From Ceratotherium simum simum (lineage: Eukaryota > Chordata > Mammalia > Perissodactyla > Rhinocerotidae), in contig NW_004454175.1 of NCBI RefSeq assembly GCF_000283155.1, positions 4,924,218-4,988,217 of the forward strand: a stretch of 64,000 bases of DNA, written 5' to 3'. Below are positions 42,301 to 54,300 of this stretch, in pieces. The position numbers and the translations under genes are program-made. Position 1 is the stretch's first letter, and each line of letters begins with the position of its first letter. The notes below the pieces were generated by a model. It worked only from the letters and a program-made list of their open reading frames with translations, was not told the origin of the DNA and ran no database searches.

Positions 42301-45300
42301 ACAATTCCTTTCCTTAATTCAGAGTCAACGTCCAGTTCAGGTGCTTCGAGTTTATCTTCTGGTTTCACAGTACCAGGAACGGATGTAGCCTCACCTAAAC
42401 CAACTTTATTGAGGGCACAGACTCGTATTTTATACTCTTGGTGTTCAGTGAGTTTTGAAATTTCAAATCGAGTGGCTTTCAGGCCAGTCTGTGGAGTAAC
42501 TATTTGCCATTCTTCTTCATCTGCTTTACATATTTCTACTACATATCCCAGGATCTCGCTGCCACCATCATAGATGGGTTTACCCCAGGCAAGTGTAATT
42601 GAATTTTTAGTGGTGTCTACAACATGTGCATTGATGGGTGGGCCAGGTTTGAACACAGGATCGCAAGCCTTATAATAAACTGTAGCTGGACTTGGTTCTC
42701 CAACTCCAGCAGCATTTTCTGCAGAGACTCTGAATTCGTACTCATGATCTTCTGTTAATCCTGTTACTCTTAGGCGCAAATCTGTAACACGGCGTTTATT
42801 ACATTTTATCCACCTAATGCCACTTCTGTCTCTTTTCTCTATAATGTAACCAATAATCTCACTTCCACCATCACTATCTGGACGGTTCCAACAGACAGTC
42901 ATGGAGTCCTTGGCAATGTTTGTGACTTCCAAGCTTTTTGGTGGTCCGGGAAGCACAAACGGATTTTTCATTAGTACTGGTGCAGATTCCAAAGGCTCTC
43001 CAACACCATATTTGTTGACAGCCATTATACGGAAAATATATTCATTCCCTTCTAAGAGTTTGGTAATTTTCAGGGAATTGGTCACAACTTCTGAAGCAAC
43101 AACAGTCCAGGCAAGTCGACTCGTTTCTCTCTTCTCAACAACATAGTGAGAAATGTCACTGCCACCATCTTGAAGTGGCGGAGACCATGTTAAATTGCAT
43201 TTTTCAGAAGTGACTCCGGTAACCTGGACTGGCCCTTCTGGAGGTCCTGGTCTATCTAATACTTTTACATTTACTGGGAATGACTTAGAACCTGCAACAT
43301 TGGAAGCTCTTAAAATATACTGTCCACCATCAATTCTAATGGCATCCTTTACAATAAGTAAAGCCTTGAAATCGGTGTTCTTTATTTCAAATCTAGCAGA
43401 TTCTTCGATTTCCTTATCTCCTCTTAACCACTCAATGGTAGGTAGGGGCTTTCCATGGACATCAGCCTCAAGCCTGAATGTTTCTCCAGCATTTACCACA
43501 ATTGTGTCTCTGAATTTTGGATCCATTGAAATTCTTGGGAGTTCAACCTCATCCTTGGCAGTTATTGGTCCAGTACTGTCAGAGGGTTTGCTTAGTGTAC
43601 CAGCTGCATTCTTTGCAATGACTCTGAATTCATATCTTTGATCTTCAGTAAGACCTGACACAATAAACTGAGTTTCAATGACATTTGTGAAGCTAGCTTT
43701 CATCCAACGACCCTCAGGCAAATCACGTTTCTCTACAATGTAACCCGTAATCATACTTCCACCATCATATGCAGGTTTGGTCCATTGTAAAGTGATTTCA
43801 TTTCTTTTAACCATTATTGCTTCTGGGGTTCCTGGTGGGTCACAGGGATCTCTGGCTACATAGCATTCAGAATTCTTGCTTGCTTTGCCTACGCCAACAA
43901 TATTTTCAGCATAAACTCTGAATTCATATTCAATGCCTTCTTCAAGATTGACTGCTTTAAACTGGGTGTCATGAATAATAGTTTTGTTGACTTTTGTCCA
44001 CAAAATACTATTTCTTTCCTTTTTCTCAAGGTGGTAACCTATGACTGGGCTTCCACCGTTATTGACTGGTTCATGCCACTGTAGGACCATAGAGTCTTTG
44101 GAAATGGCTGTGGCGAATGGTGTGCCTGGAGGCCCTGGTTCTTTGGAGGGATATTGAGCTACGATTGGATCAGACTCCAAGGCAAAGCTTTGTCCATATC
44201 TGTTTTCAGCGAATATTCTGAATTGGTATTCTGTACCAGTTTTCAGTTTGGTCACTTTGAGTGTAGTTCTGGCAACAGTAGCAGAAACAGTATCCCATAC
44301 TGTGGTGGTTGTATCTCTTTTCTGAACAATGTAGTTGGTGATCTGGCAGCCCCCTGTATATAGCGGAGGGTTCCAAGATAATGTAATACTTTCAGAGCTG
44401 ACTTCATCGAATTTAACAGGTCCTTTTGGAGGATCAGGTTTATCTAGAGTTATAATTTCAATAGATGCTGTTTTCTGACCAACAATGTTAGCAACTGTGA
44501 TTCCATAATGTCCACCATCATCCTTATGAGATTCTTTAATACTGAGTACGGTAAGGTCAAGTGAATCAGTAACATTAATTCTTGTAGTCTGCTTCAGAGG
44601 AAGATCATCCTTAGTCCAGGTAACGGTTGGCTTAGGACGTCCAGAAATTGGCACTTCTATTTTCAAATCTTGGCCAACCTGTACACTATAACTGTGGAAT
44701 GCAGGTCTTACATCTGGCTCAATGACCAGATCTTTGGCAACTATTGGAACTGCAAGGGACCTAGGATCACTTCTGCCCTTTTCATTTACAGCAACAACTC
44801 TGAAAAGATACTCTTCTCCCTGAGTTAGGTTGGTAATTACTGCTTCAAGGGACTTCACTCGAGCACACTCTGACCATTTCTCACTGTGTTTAGCTTGCAT
44901 TTCCACAATATACTGAATGATTTTACTTCCACCATCATGTTCAGGCTTTGTCCAACTCAAGGAGACACTATTTCTGGTGACATCATCCACAGTTATTTTT
45001 CCTGGGGGTTGTGGGACTTCTGCAACCTTAACTGGATCAGCAGTGTGGGCAGGAAGGCCAATACCAAACTCATTCTCAGCTGTGACTCTAAAGTAATAAC
45101 TGCAGCCTTCTTGGAGTTGGTCAATCTTCCAAGAATTCTTATGGCAATTTGTTACAACCGCAGCATATGATTTTCTTGTGGCTTCACGTTTCTCAACAAT
45201 GTAATTTTTGATTTTGGATCCACCATCCAACAAAGGTGGTTCCCATGTAATTGAGACTGAGTCTTTAGTGATTTCTGTGACTTTCAGGTTAACAGGTGGA

Positions 45301-48300
45301 CTTGGTGTGTCCAGGACCCTCACGGAAACAAAGGCAGACTTTGTTCCACTGCTGTTTTCTAATGTGAGAGTATATTTTCCACTATCATATCGGTTGACAT
45401 TGTCAAGAACAAGAGAGGTGAAACTGCTAGTGACATCAATTATAGCTGCATCTCGGATTTCACCATCCATCTTCCCCCACTTAACTTCTGGTGTAGGACG
45501 ACCTTTAATAGGAACAAATAACCTTAAGGAGCCACCTGCCCTTATATTTATAATTTTCCTTAGTTCTAGGTCAAGATCAATGTCTGGAGCTTCCAATTTT
45601 TCTTCAACTATAACAGGTCCAGGGACATCAGCATGTTCTCCAACTCCAGCTTTATTAACAGCACAGATACGGAAGTTGTATTCATGCTTTTCCAACAGCT
45701 TCTCTACTTCTATATTTGTTTTATTGATTCCAGTTGGTGGAGTGCACATTGTCCATTCACCAACACTCACATCACATTTTTCGACAATGTATCCTTGGAT
45801 TTCACAGCCACCGTCATATATTGGTTTGCTCCAAGAAAGGAAGACAGAAGATCTGGTAGTATCTATGACTTTGGGATTGTTTGGAGGTCCTGGTTTATAA
45901 ATAGGATCACAAGCCTTTTGGTAAGCGGAAGGTGGGCTTGGTTCACTAAGTCCAGCAGCATTCTCAGCTGAGACTCTGAATTCATAATTGTGATTTTCTA
46001 AGAGTCCAGTTACTCTCAAGCGCAATTCCCCAATCAGACGTTTGTGGCATCTTGTCCATCTAACACCCTCTTTATCCCGCTTTTCAAGAACATATCCAAG
46101 AATTTCACTGCCACCGTCAGATGCTGGCCTTTCCCATACAACAATCATTGAGTCCTTGGTCACTGCTGTGATTTCTGGAGCCTTTGGTGCATCTGGCACT
46201 ACAAATGGATTCTTGGCAATTACTGGCTCAGATTCAAGAGGTTCGCCAACACCATATTTGTTTACAGCCATTATACGGAAAATATATTCATTGCCTTCAA
46301 GAAGCTTAGTAACCTTGCAGCTGAGAGTTTGCACACTGGCATCAACCACAGTCCAAACTAAGCGGCTGGTTTCTCTCCTTTCCACAATATAATTTATGAT
46401 GTCACTCCCACCGTCCTGTAGTGGGGGTTTCCAAGCTAGAGTGCATTTCTCTGCTGTAACTCCGGATATAACAATAGGTCCTTCAGGTGGCCCTGGTCTA
46501 TCAAGAACTTTGACATTTACCACAACTGATCTCTCCCCTGCAACATTTTTGGCCTTTAATATGTAATTTCCACTGTCGACACGTACTGCATCCTTTACAC
46601 TGAGACTGGTGGCAAAGTCAGTGCTCTTTATTTCTAATCGAGCTGTATTTGAAAGTTCCTGATCAGCTTTTATCCACTGAATGGTTGGTATTGGTTTGCC
46701 ATAAATATCTGCATCAATCCTGAAAAACTCACCAGCATGAACCACAATTGTGTCCTTATATTTTGGATCCATACTTATTCGTGGTGGATCTACCTCATCT
46801 CTTGCTGTTATTGCTCCCGTGCTTTCTGAAGGCTCACTAAACACTCCTGCAGCATTTCGAGCTATAACCCGGAACTCATATCTATGATCTTCCACTAGGC
46901 CAGTTACTTCAAACTGAGTGTCAATAACATTTGTAAAACTAGCTTTCATCCAACGCCCGTCAGGCAATTCTTTCTTCTCAACAACATAACCAGTGATCTT
47001 GCTTCCACCATCATAAGTGGGTTTCTTCCACTGAAGAGTCACAGAATTCCGTGTGACAATGATTGCCTCTGGCCGCCCTGGTGGATCACATGGGTCACGA
47101 GCTACATAGCATTCTGACACTTTACTTGGCTTGCCGATGCCCACAATGTTCTCTGCGGAGACTCTAAATTCATATTCAATGCCTTCGTCGAGGCCAGTTG
47201 TTTTAAACTTGGTGTGAGGAATAGGTGTTTTATTCAACTTAACCCAGAGGATGCTATTTCTTTCCTTGCGTTCTAGATGATAGCCAATGACTTTGCTACC
47301 TCCATCACTGACTGGCTCGTGCCATTGTACTTCCATGCTGTCCTTGGAGGAGAGGGTTACAAATGGTGTGCCAGGAGGACCAGGAACTTTGAATGGATAC
47401 TGGGCTACAACAGGCTCTGAAGTGAGGTAGGTACTCTTTCCATATCTGTTTTCAGCTGCAATCCTAAACTGATATTCACATCCAGTCTTTAATCTGCAAG
47501 CCTTTATCATTGTCCTTGCAACAGTAGCTGACACAATTTGCCAGGTAGTTGTGGAAGTGTCTCGTTTTTCTACAATGTAATTATTGATAGAACTTCCACC
47601 ATCATACTTAGGTGGGCTCCAGGAAAGAGTAATACTATCAGCTGTCACTTCATCCATTTTAACTGGGCCAGTTGGAGGCCCTGGTTTGTCAAGAACAATA
47701 ATGTTAAGGGTTTCAGTAGCTTCACCAGCTGAGTTAGTCAGTTTAACTGTGTAATGTCCAACATCTTCTCGGCAAGCTTCCTTTATTGTCAGTAGTGAAT
47801 TATTTTCTGTGCTCTCTGCATTTACTCTAGTTGTCTGCTTCAGTGGCACATCATCCTTATGCCAGGTTACAGCTGGCGTAGGGCGTCCAATGAATGGAAC
47901 ATCAACTTTTAGGTCTTCACCTGCTAGAACAGTGAAAGTATTGAACAGGAGTTTGAAGGCTGGTGGAATGACAAGATCTTTGGCAATTACTGGCACACTC
48001 AGTTGTCTAGGATCACTGATGCCCTTTTCATTCTGAGCTGAAACACGGAAAGAGTATTCTTCACCCTGTATTAATCCAGTTATAGTGGCTTCGGTGACTT
48101 TGACTGTGGCACATGTGACCCATTTGTCACTGCCTTTGCTCTGCATCTCTACAATGTAGCCTAGAATTCGGCTGCCTCCATCATGCTCTGGTTTCTCCCA
48201 CGAGAGTGACACACTGTTTCTTGTGACATCCACCAAAGTTATTTTTCCTGGAGGAAGAGGTCGTTCTGATGCTTTCACGGATTCTGCAGTTTCAGCAGGC

Positions 48301-51300
48301 AGCCCGATGCCATATTCATTTTCAGCGAGAACCCTGAAATAGTAACTACAGCCTTCTTGAAGCTGGTCTACCTTCCAGGAAGTCTTGTGGCAATTTGTTG
48401 CAACAGTTGAATATGCTTTTCTTGTTGATTCCCGCTTTTCAACAATATAGTTCTTTATTTTTGAACCTCCATCAAGGAGAGGAGGCTCCCATGTCAATGT
48501 GACAGATGTCTTAGTGACCTCCTTTACCTTGAGATCCTGTGGAGGGCCTGGTGTGTCTAGTACTCTAACATTGACAAATGCAGACTTGCTGCCTGAGCTG
48601 TTTTCTACAGTTAGTATATATTTGCCACTGTCGAATCTGTTTACATTTCCAACAATAAGCAGGGTATAAGAGCTGGTGGATTCAATGCTAGCTTTATCTA
48701 AAGATTCTCCATGTTCCCGGGTCCACTTCACCTCAGGTGTAGGCCTTCCTTTGATTGGAACAAAAAGTCTTAGGGTACAACAAGCTCTGATAGTAACAAC
48801 TTTGCGCAGGTCAGCGTCCAGTTCAATCTCTGGAGGCAGCATCCTCTCTTCAGCCTTTGGAGTTCCAGGAACAAGTGCAGGTTCCCCAATTCCTTCAGAA
48901 TTCATGGCATAGATGCGGATTTTATATTCCTGATTCTCTACGAGGTTGGTGATGGTGTAAGAAGTTGCCTTGAGCCCAGCTGGTGGAGTGACTATCCACC
49001 ATTCATCTTCCTCTGGCAGGGCAATCTCAACCATGTACCCAGTGATTTCTGAACCACCATCATAGATAGGTTTATTCCAAGCAATTGAAATGGATGATCT
49101 GCTTGTGTCCAGAACACGCGGGTTACCTGGTGGGCCAGGTTTATACACAGTGTCACAAGCTTTGTAAAAGGGACTGGTAGCACTTGGTGCACTAATTCCA
49201 GCAGCGTTTTCAGCCATAATCCTGAACTCATATTCATGTCCTTCTGTCAGTCCAGACACTTTATATCTTAAATCGGTAAGAGTTCTTTTGTTGCATTTCA
49301 CCCACCGTTGCCCAGCCTTATCACGCCGTTCCACGATATAATTGATGATTTCACTTCCGCCATCAGAGTCAGGATGTCCCCAGCAGACAACCATCGAATC
49401 TTTAGTAATAGCTGTAACTTCAGGGTTTTTGGGTGGATCAGGGCGTCCAAAAGGATCTACTGCAAGCACAGGCTCTGATTCCAGTGGCTCTCCAACTCCA
49501 TATTTATTTACAGCCATGACACGGAATATGTATTCATTGCCTTTCAAAAGTTTAGTGACCTTTAGTTTTGTTACTTGGACTTCTGAGGCTACATTTGTCC
49601 ATGCCAATCTGCTGGTTTCACGTTTCTGAACTACATAATGCTCAATTTTGGCACCTCCATCATCCACTGGAGGCAACCATGACAACACACATTTTTCTGA
49701 TGTTACTTCAGATACAGCTAAAGGTCCTTCAGGTGGGCCTGGTCTATCAAGAACTTTGACATTGAAAATGTGTTTAGCAAAACCACCAGGATTAGTCGCT
49801 GTAAGGGTGTAGGCACCACCATCCCTTCTTGATGAATCCTTGTTTACCAGATTAGTAGAGAAATCTGCAATTTTTATTTCTAATTTTGCTGTGTCTTCAA
49901 GCTCCTTTCCATTTTTGGTCCATTCCATTGTTGGAGGTGGGCGACCTGAAACATCAGCTTCCAGCTTAAATGTTTCGCCTGCTTTTAATATAACTGTATC
50001 CTTAAATTTAACATCCACCATTATCCTTGGTGCTTCAATATCATCCCTGCATGTGATAGCATCTGATGGCTCAGATGGTGGACTAATAGCCCCAGCAGCA
50101 TTTTTGGCAATCACACGGAATTCATATGCAGCATCTTCTGTTAGGCCGCTGACTGTAAATTCATTCTCCAAAATGTTGCTGAAGTTGGCCTTCAGCCACC
50201 GTCCATTAGGAAGATCTTTCTTTTCAACTATATAACTGGTAATTTTAAAGCCTCCAGTATATTCAGGCTTAGCCCATTTAAGTGTCACTGTGTGTCTAGT
50301 AATATTTAGAGGAACTGGTTTCCCAGGTGGGTCAATGGGATCCAAAGCAAATGCAGGTTCAGATGGCTTGCTTGGCTTGCTTTTGCCTGCCATGTTTTCC
50401 GCAATCACTCGGAATTCATAAGCAATACCATCTGTAAGTCCACTTGATTTGAAAATGTTGCCTGGTACTAATGCTTTGCTCACAGTCTGCCAGAGAATAC
50501 TATTTCGTTCTTTTCTTTCAATGTGATATCCTAAAATGGGGCTTCCACCATCAGAAAGAGGCTCATGCCAGCTAATTGTTATTGAATCTTTGGTAACTGC
50601 AGTTACCTGAGGGGTACCAGGAGGCCCAGGAACCTTAAATGGATAGTTGGCAACTACAGATGCTGATGTGATGCCTGGTCCAACTCCGTATCTATTTTGA
50701 GCTTTCACCCGGAATTGATACTCCATTCCCGTAGTAAGGCGAGTGGCTTTATAAGTAGTGCGTATAACGGTGGTTGCTAACTCAACCCATGTAGTACTGT
50801 CAGTCTGTCGCATTTCTACTACATAGTTGCTTATTGGTACACCTCCATCGTTCTCAGGTGGGTCCCAAGAGAAGGTTATGAAATCAGATGAAACTTCTTC
50901 AAATTTGATTGGTCCAGTAGGTGGCCCTGGGATATCATGGACTTGAATGGTGATGACATCACCAACCTCTCCTACAATGTTCCTTGCTGTTAATGGATAG
51001 GGCCCACTATCACTTCTCACACACTCATTGATATTTAGGATGGTTGAGGTTGCTGTATTCTCAAAATTAACTCTCTGTGTCTGTTTAAGAATTTGGTCTC
51101 CTTTCTTCCATGTAACTGTGGGCTTTGGTCGACCAAGCACTGGAATTTCAACTTTGATGTTGTCACCAGCTTTGGCAATGACTAATTTCTGATAAATGCC
51201 ACGGAGGTCCAGTTCAGGAAGCATTGTCTGCTCCTTGACAATGACAGGTCTGCTTTCTCTAGGGGCACTTCTCCCTGCACTGTTCACTGCCATCACTTGG

Positions 51301-54300
51301 AAGGTGTATTCTTCCCCTTCAGTTAGATTCCTCACGACACATTCCAGCCCCTTCACAGTTGTGATGTGGGCCCACTGGTCAGAGCCTTTTCTTTGGGCTT
51401 CAATCACATAGCCAGTGATCCTACTACCACCATCATGTTTTGGTTTAGGCCACGCCAGGCTCACCGTGCTCTTTGTTATGTCCATAATGTTAAGACTGTC
51501 TGGTGGCGATGGTGCTTCGGAGGCTTTCACAGGTTCTGTTGTTTCTGCTGGCTCACCGATTCCATACTCATTTTCTGCCATCACTCTGAAGAAGTATTCA
51601 CATCCTTCAGACAAGCCAGTAACTTTATATGTGCATTTATGGCACTTAGTGGTGACTGTGGAGTAAGATTTCCGTGTTGCTTCTCGTTTCTCCACAATAT
51701 AGTTTGTTATACGTGAGCCCCCATCTATCAGAGGGAGGTCCCAGTGCAAGGTGACACTCTCCTTTGTGATGTCAGTAGGCTTCAGGTTAAGGACGGGTCC
51801 TGGTGTATCCAAGACTCTGACGTTAACGAAGCCGCTTTTCTTCCCAGCAGGGTTTTCAATGGTCATCACAAATTTACCAGTGTCATATCTGTTACATTCT
51901 GGGATAATCAGAAGAGTAAATGATTCCGTATTTTCGATGTTAGCTCGGTTTTTAAGGTTGATATCATCTTTGGTCCATGTCACTTCAGGAGCAGGACGAC
52001 CTTTAATTGGCACGAATATTCTAATACTGAGTCCTGCTCGAACAACGAGTGTTCTTCGAAGCTCAGCATCTAGTTCGAAATCAGGAGCCATTTCTCGTTC
52101 TACAATTTCAACATTTGGAATCACTGCTGGCTCCCCAACACCTGCATCATTGATGGCACTGATTCTAAAATTGTATTTTTCTTTAGTCTGAAGATCAGGG
52201 ACAACAAACTGAGTGATTCTGAGGGCAGTTCCTGTTGTGTCTTTTATCCAGGCCTCATCTCCTACTTTTTGATGCTCTACGACATAGCCAGTGATTTCAA
52301 GTCCACCATCATAATGAGGCTTGCCCCATGCCAAAGAAGCAGATTTCTTGGTAGTATCAGTGACATGTGCATTTGAAGGTGGTCCTGGAGGATCTGAAAA
52401 AGAAACAAAAGACACAAAAGTGTATATTAAGAGTTTGGCTTTTGGATACATTATATGAAATAGTGGCATTCCCAAATGAGCTATGTTGAAAAAGATAAAT
52501 ACTAACATGCTACATCTTTCATTAGAACAGGATTTGAAGCGTCACTAGGTGGACCAATTCCTGCTTTGTTTTCTGCACTGACACGGAATTCATAGGTGTT
52601 TCCTTCTTGCAGTCCTGTTACTTTGCACCTGAGATCAGAAACTGGCGTCTTTGTTGCTCTCACCCATCGCAAACTTTTCTTTTCTCTCCTTTCTATATGA
52701 TATCCCGTGATCTCACTGCCACCATCATCAGTTGGTCTTTTCCAACTGACAGTGGCAGTGTTTTTAGTGACATTTGATATCTCTGGTTTTCCAGGAGGGC
52801 CAGGGGGACCTGAAAAGGAAGCAAATTTATGAGAAATCCATGATTTCCTAAACTCTGCTGTAAATGTTTACATATCAGTTCCCTTACATGCGCTACGTAC
52901 CAAATCTGTCTACCATTTTGACAGGTTCGGACTGTACAGGTTCTCCTTTGCCATATTGGTTTACAGCTGAGACACGGAAGATATACTCATTTCCTTGGAT
53001 AAGTTTGGTTGCCACATGCCTGCAAGCCTGAATATCTTCAGCAACGACTGTCCACAAAAGTCGGCTGGTTTCTCTCTTTTCAAGAACATACGACTTAATT
53101 GGTGAGCCACCATCTTCCAAAGGAGGTGTCCATGTAAGTGTTGCTTTTTCAGCGGAAACATTACTGATTTCAATGGGACCTGGGGGACCAGGTACATCAA
53201 GGACTGTTACCTTCACATGTTCCTCCTTCGTGCCAAAAGGATTGGTAGCAGTGATGGTGTATTCACCGGCATCCTTTCTAGTGGCATACTTGATAGTAAG
53301 CATGGAAGATGTTGGGGTTGAAGATATCTGAATGATATCTGATGGTCTAATATCTTTTCCTGCCCTGGACCAACTTGACTTTGGAAGGGGCTTGCCAAGA
53401 ATGCTAATGGCACTCAAAACAATGTTATCGCCTGCTTTAACTGTTAGCCCATCTTTTACTGTGGGATCAAGGACAATGGTTGGTGCCTCTGCAAAGGAAA
53501 AAAAAAAACATTTTAATCAGAAAATGAAGGAGGCTTAATTTGCTATTTTTTTATGTGCCTAAAAAGTCAAATAGACCTACCATATTCATCCTTGCAAATA
53601 ATGGTTCCTGTACTTTCTGATGGAGCACTGATAGCACCTGCTGTATTCTTTGCTCTAATTCTGAATTCATATTTTCCACCCTCAACGAGGTCAGTTACAG
53701 TAAAGGCACAATCTGGGACATTAACATGATTGGCTTTTGTCCAAGATTTAGAGGGTAGCTCTCGCTTCTCCACTATATAGCCAGTCAGTTTATGACCACC
53801 ATCATATTTGGGCTCAGTCCAAATGAGAGTCACCGAATTCCTTGTTACATTAATAACCTCAGGTTTGCCAGGAGGATCTAAAACAAAGCAAAAAAACCCA
53901 GTCAAACCAATACCAGTGTTTTCTTCATGCAGAAAATGCACGTGGGTTTTTCTTTGTATAATGACTCACCAATTGGATCAAGTGCCACAACTGGCTCTGA
54001 TGGCAGGCTTGGCTTGCCTACTCCTGCTAAGTTGATTGCCATAACTCGGAATTCATATTCAAGACCTTCCGTTAATCCGGTCACTTTGAACTCTTTCATC
54101 CTAATAGGAGTTGTGTTAGCTCTCTTCCACAAAAGGCTGTTTCTTTCCTTGAACTCAATGTGATACCCTACAAAAGACCGAGTGATGTGTCAATTCAGAT
54201 AGAAAGTGCAAATGTGGCCTGATTTGTAAGTATATATATGTTTTTGCCCAAATAATTTATATAAGGACATACGGAACAAATAATCCTTCTTGCTGGTATC

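Noticed and set aside
45208..45900. Long plus-strand open frame (230 codons) and many others opposite the titin exons.
   Set aside because: They are antisense shadows of a biased coding sequence. None shows a domain, and they follow exon limits. An antisense transcript such as TTN-AS1 may exist but cannot be seen in the sequence.
52507..52514. Alternative donor GAT|GTAGC at the end of exon 325, 7 nt before the chosen one.
   Set aside because: It would shift the frame into the giant exon. The site GCAT|GTTAGT restores Tyr-Pro-Pro and gives a 303-nt exon.
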